Source: Gnetum montanum
Taxonomy: Eukaryota > Streptophyta > Gnetopsida > Gnetales > Gnetaceae
Direction: 5' to 3'
Length of the DNA: 64,000 bases
Assembly (NCBI GenBank): GCA_015680685.1
Contig: MNCI01023672.1
Coordinates: forward strand, 304,768-368,767
Position numbers and translations under genes: made by a program. The notes under the pieces were generated by a model. The model did not search any database. It was not told the origin of the DNA and saw only the letters and a program-made list of their open reading frames with translations. Shown piece by piece: positions 21,523 to 34,194 of this stretch; within the stretch, counting starts at the first letter, position 1, and each line of letters starts with the position of its first letter.

Positions 21523-23089
21523 TATAACGATGGAAAACGTCGGCAGCTGGAAAATACCAAAGAAAATCCCCCGTACACAGTTTTAACCACGGATCCGTGC
21601 AAGGGCTATGCTGGAAAAACGAATCCACAGTGCCCTGAATGGTCTTGTCGATCAGACAGGGACTTACTAATCAGTAAACCGATGAATATCTCGTGGAATG
21701 ATTTGATTCGAGGGATCGCAAAAATGAGGGGAAAACGACGTAGACAAATTGTAACGATGATAACGCTGAACACGATGAGAAGAGGCTAACACAAGAGAAA
21801 CACGTAATTTCAAGATCTACGCTTCAACTTGAAAGATGTATATTTTATATATCTCGTTACACTGGGGAGACCCCGATTACTAGATATAAAGCAAGCACAA
21901 AACAATAAGAAAACTGTCCAAACGGAAGTACATTCTACCTCGTGGGCTAAAGCCGGGATGCAAGGAAGGTCAAGCTCTGACGTCTATCGATCAACTGTTT
22001 CTGACCAATAGAGCCTGTGAACCATGCAAGATGATCCCACAATCTTGGATCTACTTCTTTCGCCTTAGGTAGCCTCTATTTAGGATGGCCAGCGGTCGTC
22101 GATGGAGAGAATTGTGTCTTCTCCAAAGAACGATTACTTTTGTTGCCGATGCTCACGTGAACAGTGCTCTGTCTCTGTGGTAAGGTGATGCTGTCAACAA
22201 TCGCCAAAGTGCTGCTCTCTGTATCTCTGCTCAAAAGTGATAAGTTCTCCTGTGCTCAGAAAAATGTCTTTTTGCTCTTTGATTTCCCCCCCCCCCCCCC
22301 CCCATATCTTTTTTCACTGGGGTATTTATAGGCTACGACGTCCTATGGAAAAGGTGCAACCCTGATGACGTGTGCCCCGAATGTTTTGGGTACTGTTGGC
22401 TTCACCATTTTTGCATCAAACTTCATGACTACGCACAATACACTCGTTCACGTATTGTGCGTGTGAAGAAGAGATGCACGTCGGGCATGTTTCAACTATC
22501 TTTGGGTTAAATTACACTCATTCACGCTGCGTTGCGTGCACGAGCGTAACATAACAGGGAAACGATGGATTCAAGCTGTTTTACGTTCGCTTACGCAGCC
22601 GCACGTAATGAAGTGTAAAACGATGTTTAGCTTGGCGACACAATACGCTGTGATACGCTACGTTGCGTGATGAGCATATGATGAGCAATCGCACTTTCTT
22701 AGACTTTGCCTTTGATTATTTTGGAGCTCATTACGCTACCACGCGTAACAGAGTGTAAACCTGGCCTTGAACAAAAGACTTAGCAAAATATACAAGAAGT
22801 CGCATATTACGCTGCTCAAGCCTTTCCCTATGCCAAAGTAACTAGCCTTTTGATGCCGGACTATGTTTAAAGAGAATCACGCTAAGCGCCATTATGCTAC
22901 GTCGCGTGATATAGCGTAAACAGAGAAAACATAGTAAGATTAGGAATCTGCAGGGGAAGTTGAAGACTTGATGCTACGCGCCTCTTGGTGTTGCTCTGTC
23001 TTATTCTCCCTTCTAGAATTCTGACATGCGCTCTTGCCTGAATTGCAAATCTTTGCCTGAGGCCGACTCGCAATTTTCACGATGTTTCA
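21523..23089 (-). repeat. 5' LTR of the Tat element
   Basis: Pairs with 5580-7143. In element sense it begins TGAAACATCG and ends CCATCGTTATA, where the canonical terminal CA has mutated to TA. It has a longer C run (about 22286-22304) than the 3' LTR, and the same TATA box and U3 palindromes. ACAAG follows at 23090-23094. Confidence 0.95.
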
Positions 23090-24240
23090 ACAAGCATGTT
23101 CATATTGCCTCAATAAGAAATTAGTGCATATTATACGAAATCATTAAATTATCATTTTATATAATAGTGAGTTGAAATAGAAGTAGCAGGGATTTTAGGA
23201 AATGGGACATGAGGTGTCTTACCATAGGCATAATCAATTCTTATGTGTGAAATGTAATTAAATTAATCATTAGGATTTTTTTCCAATATTCAAACCAAGT
23301 CCATACCACTTTCCAATGACATGACATTGTATCATCTCAAAACCCCCAACCATAAGGCTACTCTAGCTACAAGAAGTATTACCACTTGGCAAAGAAGTCC
23401 AAGGAAGTAGTTTATTAATAGCATATTTTATTATGATATTTTTTTTTTAAAGAAGACTTGGCCATTAGACAAAGGAGTAGCTTCATGCATGGGGAACATG
23501 TCTTTCTAGCCCCATAATCAATGTGGATACAATAAACCTTGAAATTTCTAAGAAGTCATCTACTTTCAAGGATGGGTAACATGTCTTTCCAATGGAACCC
23601 TTATAAATTTTTACTTTGTACACTTATTAGGTTATTACTATGTCAAATTTACCAAAGGACTACCTTCAAACATGGGTAACATGTCTTTCTAGTGACATGA
23701 TAAGATAGCACTTATTTTATACATACTTCCATTTTTCATTAGAACTCAAGTACATAATACAACTTAACAATAGGTTAATACTTATAGTATTATCCTTACA
23801 AATATCCTTGATGTCACACCCTTTTCATTCACACTTGATTTTGTTTTCTTTTCAATCTAGGCATGATGATCATAAGTTTATTTTAGTTTTATTGTGGAAA
23901 TGTCATTATGTCCATGGTAAGAGCCTCTTATTGTTGGAAATGAGTGGATGAATGATTTGGTCTCACTATATATAGAATCAGTGCTTTATTAAAATGATAT
24001 CATACAATGGTCTTCTCATTATTACTACTAAATCTTATTTTATTCCTTTACACTTTATTGAAAAATCAACAAAAATATGTACATGGAATATAGTGAAAAA
24101 TCATAGAAAAATAAAAATAATAAAAATATTTAAGAAATATAAAAAGTATAAAATAATGGAAATGATATTAAATAATATGAATATTTGTAAGAAAAGTAAA
24201 AATTGAAAGAATATAAAAAGGAGAATTGATGCCTATGTGT
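23090..24240. other. Athila internal spacer with repeated GGGTAACATGTCTTTC motif
   Basis: Non-coding spacer downstream of the Athila integrase in element sense. GGG(T/A)ACATGTCTTTC-type motifs recur near 23490, 23575 and 23665. The matching GAAAGACATGTTACCCATG occurs at about 47730 in the plus-strand Athila element, confirming that this DNA belongs to the older element interrupted by the Tat insertion. Confidence 0.65.
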
Positions 24241-24305
24241 GAGACTTTGACACCCCCACGACTATCGTGAAAAGTAGATAATTGGAAGATTGAATGCATG
24301 GTAAA

Positions 24306-25690
24306 CTACTTGGTAGATAAGGTAGAGTCCCTTGAAGAGTAAAGAAAGTCATGGTATAGTTTTACTATTTGAATATTAACAAGGATTAGTTTTAGTGGGC
24401 TTGATGGATGATAGATTTGCATGAAGCTAGATTGGTATATAGTATGGATGATGTAGGATCCCTCCCATAAGGTTTGGAACTTAGCCTTTTGTGGAACATG
24501 ACTAAAATTATAGTAGAGGACTCTATTGCCTATTTTGATAGACACTTGTATTATTTTGACTTCATATCTACATTCAGAGTACTTTTTATTGATTTCATTA
24601 CTCATTGGAGCTACTAATCTATTATCATCTAAGAGATTTAGATTCAATAAGCATTCTCTTTAAGCTAAGCTTAATTTGAGGTTAAGTGTGCTAGTAGTGG
24701 GGAGGGTATTGAGTTCTACTTGGATTGGTAAAGTAGATAATTTATAATAAACTAGTTCATACAGGGAATATCCTATAGAAAGCTTCCAAGTTGATCTATA
24801 TGCCCATAGAGCATCATTGAGTTTAGTGCTCGAATCCTTTCTATAATGACTAACTATTCTGGTTAATATTCTTGTGATTTCCCAGCTAGTCACTTCTGCT
24901 TAACCATTTTCTTAAGGATGACAATGTGTAGTTAGTTTGTAATTAAACCCAAGTTATTGCATTAGCTTTTTAAATGTAGCTCTTATAAAGTGAGTCTTGT
25001 TATTTGCTATGAGCATGCACGGTACACCAAATCTGTTCACCACATGTTGCTAAAATAATTTAGTAGATATTTTGAATGTACAATTCATGACTATAGCTAC
25101 TTCTACCTACTTTGTGCAATAATCAATCATTACTATAATGTAGGACTTTCCTTTTGACATTGGTGTGATGGAACTCATAAAGTTAATTCCCCAAATGTCA
25201 AAGGGTTCCAATGGTTGTATCTGCTATTATGACCCTTCATTTCTAGCTATCAACCCTCCATCTCTTTAGCATCTTTCACAAGACTATGCAAATCAATATG
25301 CATCCCTGAATATGGTAGGCCAAAAGTAACCTACCACCATCAATTTCAATGCTATCCTTTGTCCTACATAGTGATCACCACATTATCCTTTGTGTGCATC
25401 TTGTAGGACTCTTTATTGACTTTCTTCTAGAGTGCACCATCTTATCAACCCATCAGCACATATTTTGTAGATATTACCATTGATTTCCATATATCGTTTC
25501 ACTTTTTGGAGGAACTAGTCCTTATATTTCTTATTCCATTCGATAGAAAGTTCATGTTTGGCGAGATATGTTATGTAATCAAGAAGCCATGACTTCTCTG
25601 TTAAGTTTACAACCATTGTAGTTTTGGTGAATAATTTCTCATTAGGAACTTGATTCGATGTTGGTTCATCATTCTCTTGGGGTTCCCATC
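24306..25690 (-). pseudogene. Athila integrase remnant
   Basis: The minus-strand segment 24660-24893 encodes DALWAYRSTWKLSIGYSLYE, the conserved post-catalytic part of Ty3/gypsy integrase. 24306-24647 encodes the C-terminal part with FQTLWEGSYII. Zinc-binding and catalytic-core remnants can be followed up to about 25690 through several stops and frameshifts. It is inactive. Confidence 0.7.
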
Positions 25691-26881
25691 TAAAGTCTTG
25701 ATAAATGATCTACCACCATATTTTTTTCCTTCTTATTAATCATCATAATGTTAAGTTATTGTAAGATAACTAGCCATCTTTTGACTCTAGGACTAACTGT
25801 TGGTTTGTTCATTAGAAATTTGATGGCACTATGATCCATGTAGACATAAACAAGGTACTCGAGCACCTAGTGTTTGAATTTTTCAAGTGTATATACCATA
25901 GCCTTTAGCTCCTTCTTTGTAGTGGTGTAATTCAGTTGTGCCCCAGTGATGCTTAAAATGAAGTGTATAACAAGGAAACTGCTACCATTGTGTAGTTTGA
26001 GGTATCTTTCATAATATGGAAAGGCTTGGACCAATCTGAAGCTCTAAATATTAGTGTCTTAATTAATTTTTATTTCAATGTTTTAAATGTTTTCTCACAT
26101 TGCTCTATCCATAGGAATAATGCATCTTTCTTAGTTAATTCCACCAATGGCTTTACAATCTTTGAAAAGTTCTCTATGAATCTTTATAGCATCCTATATG
26201 GCCAAGAAATGATCTAACATCTTTGATAGTTTGTGGCCTCTAAGTAATAATTTTGATGACTCTAATCTTTTTTGAATCTACCTATATTCCTTGGTAAGAT
26301 ACTTTGTATCAAAGAAATATACCATCTTGGACTATTAAGTGGCTTTTCTACCAATTGAGCTTTAGATTAGTTTCTATTCTTTTTAACACTTATTCTAAAT
26401 GATCTAATGCTTATTTAAAATCTAGCCCATATGTGAAAAAATATTACATAAAGACCTCAACTCCATTACCAATTTGCTTCTAGAAGATTCTGAGTATAAG
26501 TCTCTAAAAGGTAGTGGGTACATTACACAAGCCAAAGGGCATTTTCTTGTATGCAAACATCCCTCTTGGACTAGTGAATTTGATATTTTCTTGGTCCTCT
26601 AATATAATTTAGATTTTATTATACCCACTATATCCATCTAGAAATCTATAATATTGGTGTCCTACGATGGTGTCCATGACTTTGTCGACAAATGGCAAAG
26701 GAAAATGGTCCTTGAACATCGCCATATTTAACAAGTAAAAATAAATACAAACACTCCATTTTTGACCTTTCTTTGCAATAATGACTAATAAGCTAACTCA
26801 TTCACTATCTGCTATAAGATAGATGAACCTATCCTTCAACAGTTTTTTCAACTCTTACTTGATGACTTCCTTAAGTTTTGG
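25691..26881 (-). pseudogene. Athila reverse transcriptase/RNase H remnant
   Basis: Reading right to left: LKEVIK and ELKKLL, IIAKKGQKW, KDHFPLPFVD, MPFGLCNVPTTF, then GVEVFM followed by a stop where the FMDD catalytic motif should be (about 26430-26470), then VLKRIETNLKLNW. RNase H-linked segments (VRSFLGHIG, LVYVYMDHSAIKFLM) follow toward 25700. Numerous stops are present. The N-terminus is separated from its upstream partner by the 26882-29560 insertion. Confidence 0.75.
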
Positions 26882-29560
26882 TGTTGGCAACCGTTTGGGA
26901 CGCGACCGCCAACGAGTGTCCTTGAATAGGATTTAGGTGCCTGCTGGTCTCTGGCAACACCAAGGCCTAGATACCTCCAAATAACTCAGTAGTTAATGTG
27001 AGTATGTGTGTGTGCTGTTGCGGTGTGCAGTTGTGAAAAATGTGACAATTTTGTTGTGTGTGAACTACAAATGACTTGCTTTAAAGAGATTCAGCCAACT
27101 TTGCCAAGTACTGTGAGTTATTGAAAGTTTCCTATTTTGTTCAACTACCTAGTCTATGCGGTCCTTATAATACCTGCTTGTAACAAGTAAAATTTTGCAA
27201 AAAAATTTGAGCACAACTCCGCAAATCTACTCCTAATTTTCCCCAGAGAAAGAGGTAGTTCCACAAGAAAACTAGANNNNNNNNNNNNNNNNNNNNNNNN
27301 NNNNNNNNNNNNNNNNNNNNNNNNNNNNNNNNNNNNNNNNNNNNNNNNNNNNNNNNNNNNNNNNNNNNNNNNNNNNNNNNNNNNNNNNNNNNNNNNNNNN
27401 NNNNNNNNNNNNNNNNNNNNNNNNNNNNNNNNNNNNNNNNNNNNNNNNNNNNNNNNNNNNNNNNNNNNNNNNNNNNNNNNNNNNNNNNNNNNNNNNNNNN
27501 NNNNNNNNNNNNNNNNNNNNNNNNNNNNNNNNNNNNNNNNNNNNNNNNNNNNNNNNNNNNNNNNNNNNNNNNNNNNNNNNNNNNNNNNNNNNNNNNNNNN
27601 NNNNNNNNNNNNNNNNNNNNNNNNNNNNNNNNNNNNNNNNNNNNNNNNNNNNNNNNNNNNNNNNNNNNNNNNNNNNNNNNNNNNNNNNNNNNNNNNNNNN
27701 NNNNNNNNNNNNNNNNNNNNNNNNNNNNNNNNNNNNNNNNNNNNNNNNNNNNNNNNNNNNNNNNNNNNNNNNNNNNNNNNNNNNNNNNNNNNNNNNNNNN
27801 NNNNNNNNNNNNNNNNNNNNNNNNNNNNNNNNNNNNNNNNNNNNNNNNNNNNNNNNNNNNNNNNNNNNNNNNNNNNNNNNCCCAATCTTCTTCTCCAAGT
27901 CTTCTTCCTTCCAAAATCCTTTTCTCCTCCTCCTCCTGAAGCCTTTTTATAGGGTTCCAAGGTAGGTAGGGAAGTTACATATTCAAAAATATCTCACCTA
28001 ACTTCTCTCCCAAGTAACTTTGCCAACCAATTAGGAGATTACTTGTTCAACAAGTTAGGTAAGTTACTTGCCCAACAAGTTAGGTAAGTTACAACAATTT
28101 TAGATGGTTGCAACCACCAAAGAGGAAAAATAAATTGACAAGTGGCCTTGGAAGTTACAATAGTATAGAAAATTTTAAAAAAAACAATTCCTAAGATACA
28201 TAGGAACACAAGCTAATAGTGGCAACTTACTTCATACATATATATATCCTTTAAATTTTGCCTCTTCAAGATGAGATGTAAAGTTTTTTTAAGTGATGTA
28301 TATGAAAGTTACAATCTCAAAATATCCCAAAAAATCTCAAAAATATCCTCCTAACTTTTCTCTCAAGTATTTGACTAACCAATAGGAGATTGTTTGCTAA
28401 AATATCCTAGCTAACTTTTCTCCCAAGTAAGGAGGTTACAACTTACTCATTTAATTAGGAAGGAGTTATTTAGGAAGTTATACATATTATTAGGAGAGAT
28501 TTATGCTTTGGAAGTTATATCTATACTTTTAAATATTATATACATGTTTAAAATATCATAAACATGTGAATATTACTATTACAAATATTTGTAGGTATAA
28601 TATAACTTATATAACATTTTACCAACAATATTTTTGAAATCCTGGGACACATTAGAAAAGGTAAGTTTATAACTGGAGCTTTATATTTAGTGTATATGGT
28701 ATTGTAAATTTTATTTAATAAACTGCAATCGGCCAGAAATATCTTCGGTCACTTATCTTGTTGTGCCTCTGTGTCTTCATTGCCATATTCATCGGACTGG
28801 TATGCAATGCCAAATGCATCGGCGTTGGACCTGGCTACCATTTTGGAAGGTAAGTTACAGGAGGATGACTTACCGTCTAAAATTTGAAAGGAATCTTTCG
28901 GAAGAAAAAGCCCTGTTTAAGCAATGAAGTAACTGCAAAAAATTTGGAAGTTGCAAGGATAAGTTAGGAACACGTCTGCTTGTTATCCGCTCTCTGTTCA
29001 CTACCCTTTTTCCCTCTGTGTTTTTTTATATTTTTGCAGATTCACACAAAAAATGCAGGTTCAAATTTGGGGGTTTCTTGTACACGACCATCATGACCGC
29101 GTGTTGGCGTTGTCATTGCAGTCCCCATCTCCCTTTGCTTGCCCGCCGTCCGTGCCTCCTGCTAGATCTAAGCAACCCCCGTGACCAAGGCCATGGCCAC
29201 CATGCGCAGGACGAAGGCTTTCAATCCGTGTTTGGTTTCTCTCCCACCGCTGTTCTCCCGTTCAGCTCTGTTGCAGGTGCTGGTATTGACTCTGCTCCTC
29301 TTGGCTCATCGGCTCACACGCAGACAGGCGCGCGGAGCAACGACAACGGCCTGTTCGTCTCCTGCAACAATACCCTTGATGGCAACAGCAATGGATGGTC
29401 TTCAGCGTGATTTTCTTCGGCAGCAACAAGGGTTTCAGGGCACAATTCTAGCCATTCTTGATAGTTGTGCCAAAATCAGGAGCTACAAAAGGCGCGCGAC
29501 TGAAACATTCGTATTTCTGAAATATTTTGCAAAATGACATTCCAATGTTTCCACCAAAAT
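26882..29560. mobile_element. Unclassified ~2.7 kb insertion within the Athila RT
   Basis: On the high side, Athila coding ends in RRLNP; on the low side it resumes with KLKEV, so this block was inserted between two adjacent codons. It starts TGTTGGCAACC. An ACCAACA at 28621-28627 could close an LTR of about 1.75 kb (26882-28627), supported by a TATA-like CTATAAAAAGG on the minus strand near 27945-27955. A duplicated 28-base AACAAGTTAGGTAAGTTACTT-type unit lies near 28045-28095. A weakly coding, GC-richer segment lies at 29080-29540. No transposon protein domain is recognisable, and the N gap prevents a firm classification. Confidence 0.5.
27277..27880. other. Assembly gap (604 N)
   Basis: A run of N inside the insertion at 26882-29560. 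Open frames reported across it are artefacts. A single further N at 29561 lies exactly at the insertion's right-hand junction. Confidence 0.98.
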
Positions 29561-29561
29561 N

Positions 29562-31200
29562 GGGTTCAACCTCCTTTAAGGTTAGGGGTGTGGTTTGACA
29601 AATGGATCTATATAGAGTTGGTATTAATAGATGCATAAATGAATTTCACTAATTTTTTCATAGGAAAATGGAAATGTAGTTGGTCATTTATTCATCACTT
29701 CCAATAATTTTCTCTTATTTTCTTTGTCAAGTTTGACATTTATAATTACCAATTTTTTATTGTTTAGAAAATCATATTCAAGCATATTTGGTAGGGCTTT
29801 CAGTTCTAAAGGTTTTGATTCATAATTTTCTTATATCTCCAATTTTTCCTATTCAATATCTTTCTCTTGGTATGCTTTTATGCAAGGAGGTTGTCTTTTT
29901 TACTATTCTTACTTATAAATTTCTTCAACATAGGCACTTATGATTTTGTTTGTCGATTTCATGCACATATTGGATTCTGTTTCTTCTTCAATAATCAGCC
30001 ATTGGGTGCCTTCTTATTAAATGGCTACTACATACAAGTACTTTTGTATACACATTTTTTCTATATGTCCATTGCATGTTGTGATGGCATTGTTTTTTAT
30101 GGCCCAAATTTTCTACACACAATTGCACCCATTATCGCTATATGCAATACATGGAATTCTACATCTCTTAATAATACCAACTTCATGTTCTTTGGAGATT
30201 TTTAAGGATAAGCCCTTAATTCCAAGCTTAGCATCTACATTACTAAGCCATGGTCTTCCCATAATTATAGAAAATTCTCCTTTGTTCTTTTCCACATGGA
30301 TGACTAAAAGGTGAACAAGATAGGACCAACCACTTATGGTAGTATAACATCTTTCACTTATCTAAGTGAAATAGTAATTGATGGGTTTGCAAGCTCTAGG
30401 AGAATGTTACTCTTCTTTAACAAGGAAAAATTCCAAGCCTTTACATATCTTAAGAAATGAGATTTGCTCCTAACCCATAATCTAAGAGCTTTACATGGTT
30501 TATGTCTTACTATTTGAAGATAAACTAAGGAACTTCTAGGATTTGTTCTCTTCTTGGGAAGTTCTCCTTCCTTAATCTAGTATGTTATTGTCTATGTGAG
30601 AATGATAGTTATGATGTTCTTTTCTATGGGTACTAGAAGCATAGTATTCCTTGGAGGAGTATGTGTAAATGGGATGGAAGTAGGTAAAGTCCTCATCCTT
30701 TGAACCTTTTCTGGAGTTGTCCCAAAAAAATATGTTTTTTGGTTCTTGGTTCACTTACTATTACATCCTCTGGTATGGTTACTACCTTGGTAGCACTCTT
30801 TTGTTGCGATTGTGTTGGAATCTTTCCTTGCATGACTAGTGGTAGCACTAGTGGTAGGGAGTTAGGAGCGTGAAGTAAAAAAACCAACTGCTAGTTGAGA
30901 CCTATAAGAATTTGGATCCATCCATGAAGTAGTGGATCGATGATATTTCAATGGATATTAGTGAGAGGAAGCATGAAATGAAGTATTCCCTAGAGAGATT
31001 GAGTGTTAAACATAGTATCGATAGGGATCAAGTTACCTATATGGATACTAATGCCTTGGTGGTGGCATTCTCCACACTTGTGGTTGTTTCCATCATTTTT
31101 GGTACTATTCTTGTGATTGAGGATATGCCCCACTTGAATAATACATTTTCTAGTAGGGCTATCAAAAGTTACCTTGTAGATAACATAGTCATCTAGGCAT
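29562..31200 (-). pseudogene. Athila protease region and protease-RT linker remnant
   Basis: The minus strand at 30113-30295 encodes FSIIMGRPWLSNVDAKLGIK followed by GLSLKISKE. The same segment appears in the plus-strand Athila element as FPIIMEHAWLSTIDAQMGIK, downstream of a protease DSG motif. The lower end carries the linker to RT, ending RRLNP. Stops are frequent. Apparent plus-strand frames here (29867-30314) are antisense shadows. Confidence 0.65.
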
Positions 31201-33283
31201 TTGTTTATTCACAAATTTTGAGTTAAGTACATATGTCCTAGACTCTTGTAAGTGGGTCATAATAGGGCAACATCCCTTAGGATGTTCATATTGGCATAAT
31301 TTGCATCATTTTTCATCTTCTAAATTGAAGTCCATTATTACCTCCATTGTAGCAACTTTTCCTTTATTTCTATAGTGCTTTCACCAATTGTCTCTTCTTT
31401 TCTTCTTTTTTTTATTTCAGTTAAAGGCTTGTTTAATCTTTTCCTCTACTATCTTTAATGCTATAGCAAATTTCTCATCCACAAAATTCCACATTTTCTC
31501 GACCTTGTTTGTAATGTCATTAATTAATTTTTGAATAGGTAAAGTCTTTCATTGAATCATATCTTCCAAAGTTTCTTCCTCTTATGATTCACATAATTTT
31601 ATGTCCCTTTTCCAAAGTGCAAGATCTATATTATCTTCTTTAGCTAACTCTCTTTTTCTCAACTTTCTTCTTTTGCCACTTGGTCAATGAGTCTCTAAAT
31701 ATGATGAGTTGTCATCTTGGATAACCTACCTTGGGCATATACCCAAAGGATTCCTCTTGTCTTGTTTCATACCCCATCTACGACGTGTCTTAGTTGTTTT
31801 CTTTGAGAAAATCCATGGCTTGGACACCTATGTAATAGTAAATAGTATCTTCTTATTACTGCATGAAGGGATTCATTTATTTCTTATTTTCATCCTTGAA
31901 TTTTTTCTCTCAAATTGAACACTCTAGAATAAGTCTAATATTTATCATTGAAGAGCTCTAGCATGGTACTTGATCTTTGAATGGATTCTAGTTCTAAGGA
32001 TCTATACCACCTTTCTACTTCCTTTATGAGTTTTCTATAAAATAACTTCAGTTTTTTCCAATGATTTTCAATATTTTTCAAGGCACAAACATCATGAAAG
32101 GCTTGGGAATGGTGTTATGGATCTACATTATATCCACCTTCAAATTTTGGGAATATTATTCATCTCTAGTCACTTGATGCAATTGTCTTTTACATGCCTA
32201 GTAGGAATATAAATTGCTTCTCTAATATTAATCATGTTATGATTGGCCAATATAGGTTGTTCATAGTCTTTGGGTTCATAAGCTCTATTGTAGTGATGAC
32301 CCCTCTAATGCTCATGATGCTCTTTTTTTCATGCCTGATTCTTTCTCTTCTTTGCATATAATTATTCTCTTCTTCATTAGGATGCCTTCTTTGATGTACA
32401 TATCTCTTATGATCCCTTCATCTCTTCCCATCATGATCCCTCATTCTTCTTTCTCTCTTGTCGGAATCTCTAGAAGAGTGTGAGGAGGAAGAGGAAGAAG
32501 TTGGATAATGTTGCCAACTAGTTCTTCTTCTATGACTCCTTGATTCGTCCCTTTTTAATTCAATGGAAGTTTTAAGCCTTGAGTTCCTTCTAAGTATGAA
32601 GTCTTCCTTATCTCCTATGGATGTTTTCACAAGAGCTAAATGTAATTATATTTTGATGGGATCTTTGATACAAATGATTAGTGTTTGAGATTGAGATCCA
32701 TGGGTTTCATAGAATTTCTCCATGTGGAACATAGCATCATCCCTTTCCTTTAGGACAACCATTTAAGGTACTTTCTTTCCCTTGTTAAGCTCATTCCTTA
32801 TCTCCATAGCATCATCCCTTCTTATTTGAGTTTTTGTTGGTTGGTATGGCATGGTCATATGCTTGGTGATGTGGTACCCTTCTTGCACATGATCAAGGTT
32901 TAACCTCATGAGGCTTACTTCAAGCATTGATGGTGTAGAATGTTCTGAGCATAAGATAATATTGCCCTATAAGTCTCTCCATATTAATTGTTTGTATTGG
33001 AAAAAGATAAATATGAAATCAAAATAGTATGGATCAGTGTGAGCATAGGATATTTTATTCTTCAAAGACGTACTACAGTCTTCTTCATTAGATTCCCTAT
33101 CATGGATCTTATTAAATTCAATAGCAAGTGATGATTTCTCCTTAATTGTAGAAGCAATATTAAACATTTGATACTTTAAATATGCACTTTTTTAAAAAAA
33201 ATTAATTTAAGTTTAAAGGTTGTACTTGATGATTCTTAATATAACAAACTTTGTAAAATAAACTACCTAGTGAACATTGACAA
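31201..33283 (-). pseudogene. Athila gag remnant (725-34189 element)
   Basis: Minus-strand gag remnant between PBS and protease. The clearest part, 32418-32630, encodes a Ser/Arg-rich stretch with SSSSSSHSSRDSDKRERRMR, comparable to the Ser-rich, charged segment at 41600-41700 in the plus-strand copy. Parts of the region align with 53038-55180 of the third Athila element. It is too decayed to define an intact start. Confidence 0.55.
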
Positions 33284-33302
33284 ATCCTTGCAATAGCACC
33301 AA
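33284..33302 (-). promoter_or_regulatory. Primer binding site of the 725-34189 Athila element
   Basis: The minus strand reads TTGGTGCTATTGCAAGGA directly after the LTR end CTCATCA. It resembles a decayed tRNA-Asp-type PBS (TGGCGCCGTTGCCGGGGA), as used by Athila elements. Confidence 0.55.
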
Positions 33303-34189
33303 TGATGAGTAGTTGGGTATTCCAACACTCTATCATGAAAGTCACAAGTGTACACGTGTGACCTAATCGTAATCTATGAATGGCTAATGTAGATTCACTA
33401 GTAGTTAAGGTTTAGTTCATGATTGTTGTCTTCTCACTTTAAGTTAGTGAGATTCAAGTTGTATGATTTAACTCTTGGTGAGGCATATGATAGGTTGATG
33501 TTGTTGGCTCAAACTAAGGCTAAGTGTAAACATGATTGAAACAAAGTAATATAATCTAATTCTAAGTGTAATGAAAGTAAAGAGATTGTTCTAGCCTATG
33601 AGCAATAAGTATTCATTCCTTGTTTATTATACACATCTTCAGCTTATGTAACCATAACTAGGATTATCAAGTGAACCCATCATTGAGAAAATCAAGAGAA
33701 CTGCTCACTGGATTACCAAACAGTTACACTATATGCTCAAAACCAATCATCCTTATATTGCCTTACCAAAAGATGTGAAAAAGGTAAACTACTTGGGAAT
33801 TGTAAATGACTTAAGTAAAGCAAACATGTTGAAAGGTAAAATTAGACTAAGTAAAAATGTACTAAGTAAAATGTTGCAATGTTGGGAAATAATATTGATC
33901 TTTATTTCTAATCATGAACTGTGGCCAAGAATAATTCACATAAATAAAAATTATGTACAACTGTTTAACACCATACTATGATAATTCACTCTATCACTAA
34001 GTGTAAAATCATGGAAACAAACTGCGAGAATTTTACCTAAGTATTGGTGAAAAGTTCTTTATTTGACACGATGGTGGGTTGGTATTTATAGTGAAGACTA
34101 GGGCCCACTACATCACACCTATGATGATGTCAGTAGGGCTATGATATCATAGATACAATATTGCAGTCCTTGACATTCTCAATTTATCA
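33303..34189 (-). repeat. 5' LTR of the 725-34189 Athila element
   Basis: It is 887 bases, aligned with 725-1546 throughout. In element sense it begins TGATAAATTGAG and ends CTACTCATCA. ATCAT follows at 34190-34194. Confidence 0.8.
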
Positions 34190-34194
34190 ATCAT

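Larger units (their letters stand above)
5580..23089 (-). mobile_element. Complete Tat-lineage (Ogre/Retand-like) Ty3/gypsy retrotransposon, 17.5 kb
   Basis: The LTRs are 1,564 bases (5580-7143) and 1,567 bases (21523-23089), and the five-base target duplication ACAAG (5575-5579 and 23090-23094) is perfect. The element sense is minus: 5' LTR, PBS, gag (21281-19090), protease (18426-17614), a 5.4 kb interval holding an antisense gene, RT-RNase H-archaeal-type RNase H-integrase (12237-8758), a tandem-repeat 3' UTR, PPT, and 3' LTR. The second RNase H after the RT-linked one is diagnostic of the Tat lineage. Pol stays in one frame with five nonsense codons and gag has several more, so this copy is dead although structurally whole. 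In about 190 aligned LTR bases I counted roughly eight differences. Base composition is visibly more GC-rich than the surrounding Athila DNA. Confidence 0.95.
725..34189 (-). mobile_element. Athila-lineage LTR retrotransposon carrying two nested insertions
   Basis: The element reads right to left: 5' LTR 33303-34189, PBS, gag, protease, reverse transcriptase/RNase H, integrase, spacer, extra ORF, PPT, 3' LTR 725-1546. Flanking ATCAT at 720-724 and 34190-34194 is the target duplication. Removing the Tat element (5580-23089) and the 26882-29560 insertion leaves about 13.3 kb, matching the complete 13.1 kb Athila copy at 39897-53037 in size and gene order. Athila membership rests on a decayed FMDD-type RT motif, a PBS resembling the tRNA-Asp type, and an additional ORF downstream of integrase. 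Every coding region is broken by stops and frameshifts, so the element is non-autonomous. Confidence 0.85.

Noticed and set aside
27154-27960. Long open frames spanning the N run
   Set aside because: They are artefacts of unknown bases; real sequence on either side supplies only short, unrelated peptides.
26882-28627. Solo LTR interpretation of the insertion's left part
   Set aside because: The five bases on each side (TTTGG and ATATT) do not match, so a solo LTR with intact target duplication is not supported.
29018-29537. Two overlapping plus-strand open frames in a GC-richer segment, possibly a gag start
   Set aside because: Neither shows a gag core or other domain, and the insertion that contains them is unclassified, so no gene was called.
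29867-30314. Plus-strand open frames with hydrophobic residues that could suggest a membrane protein
   Set aside because: They are antisense to the Athila protease remnant, which has family-specific motifs on the minus strand.
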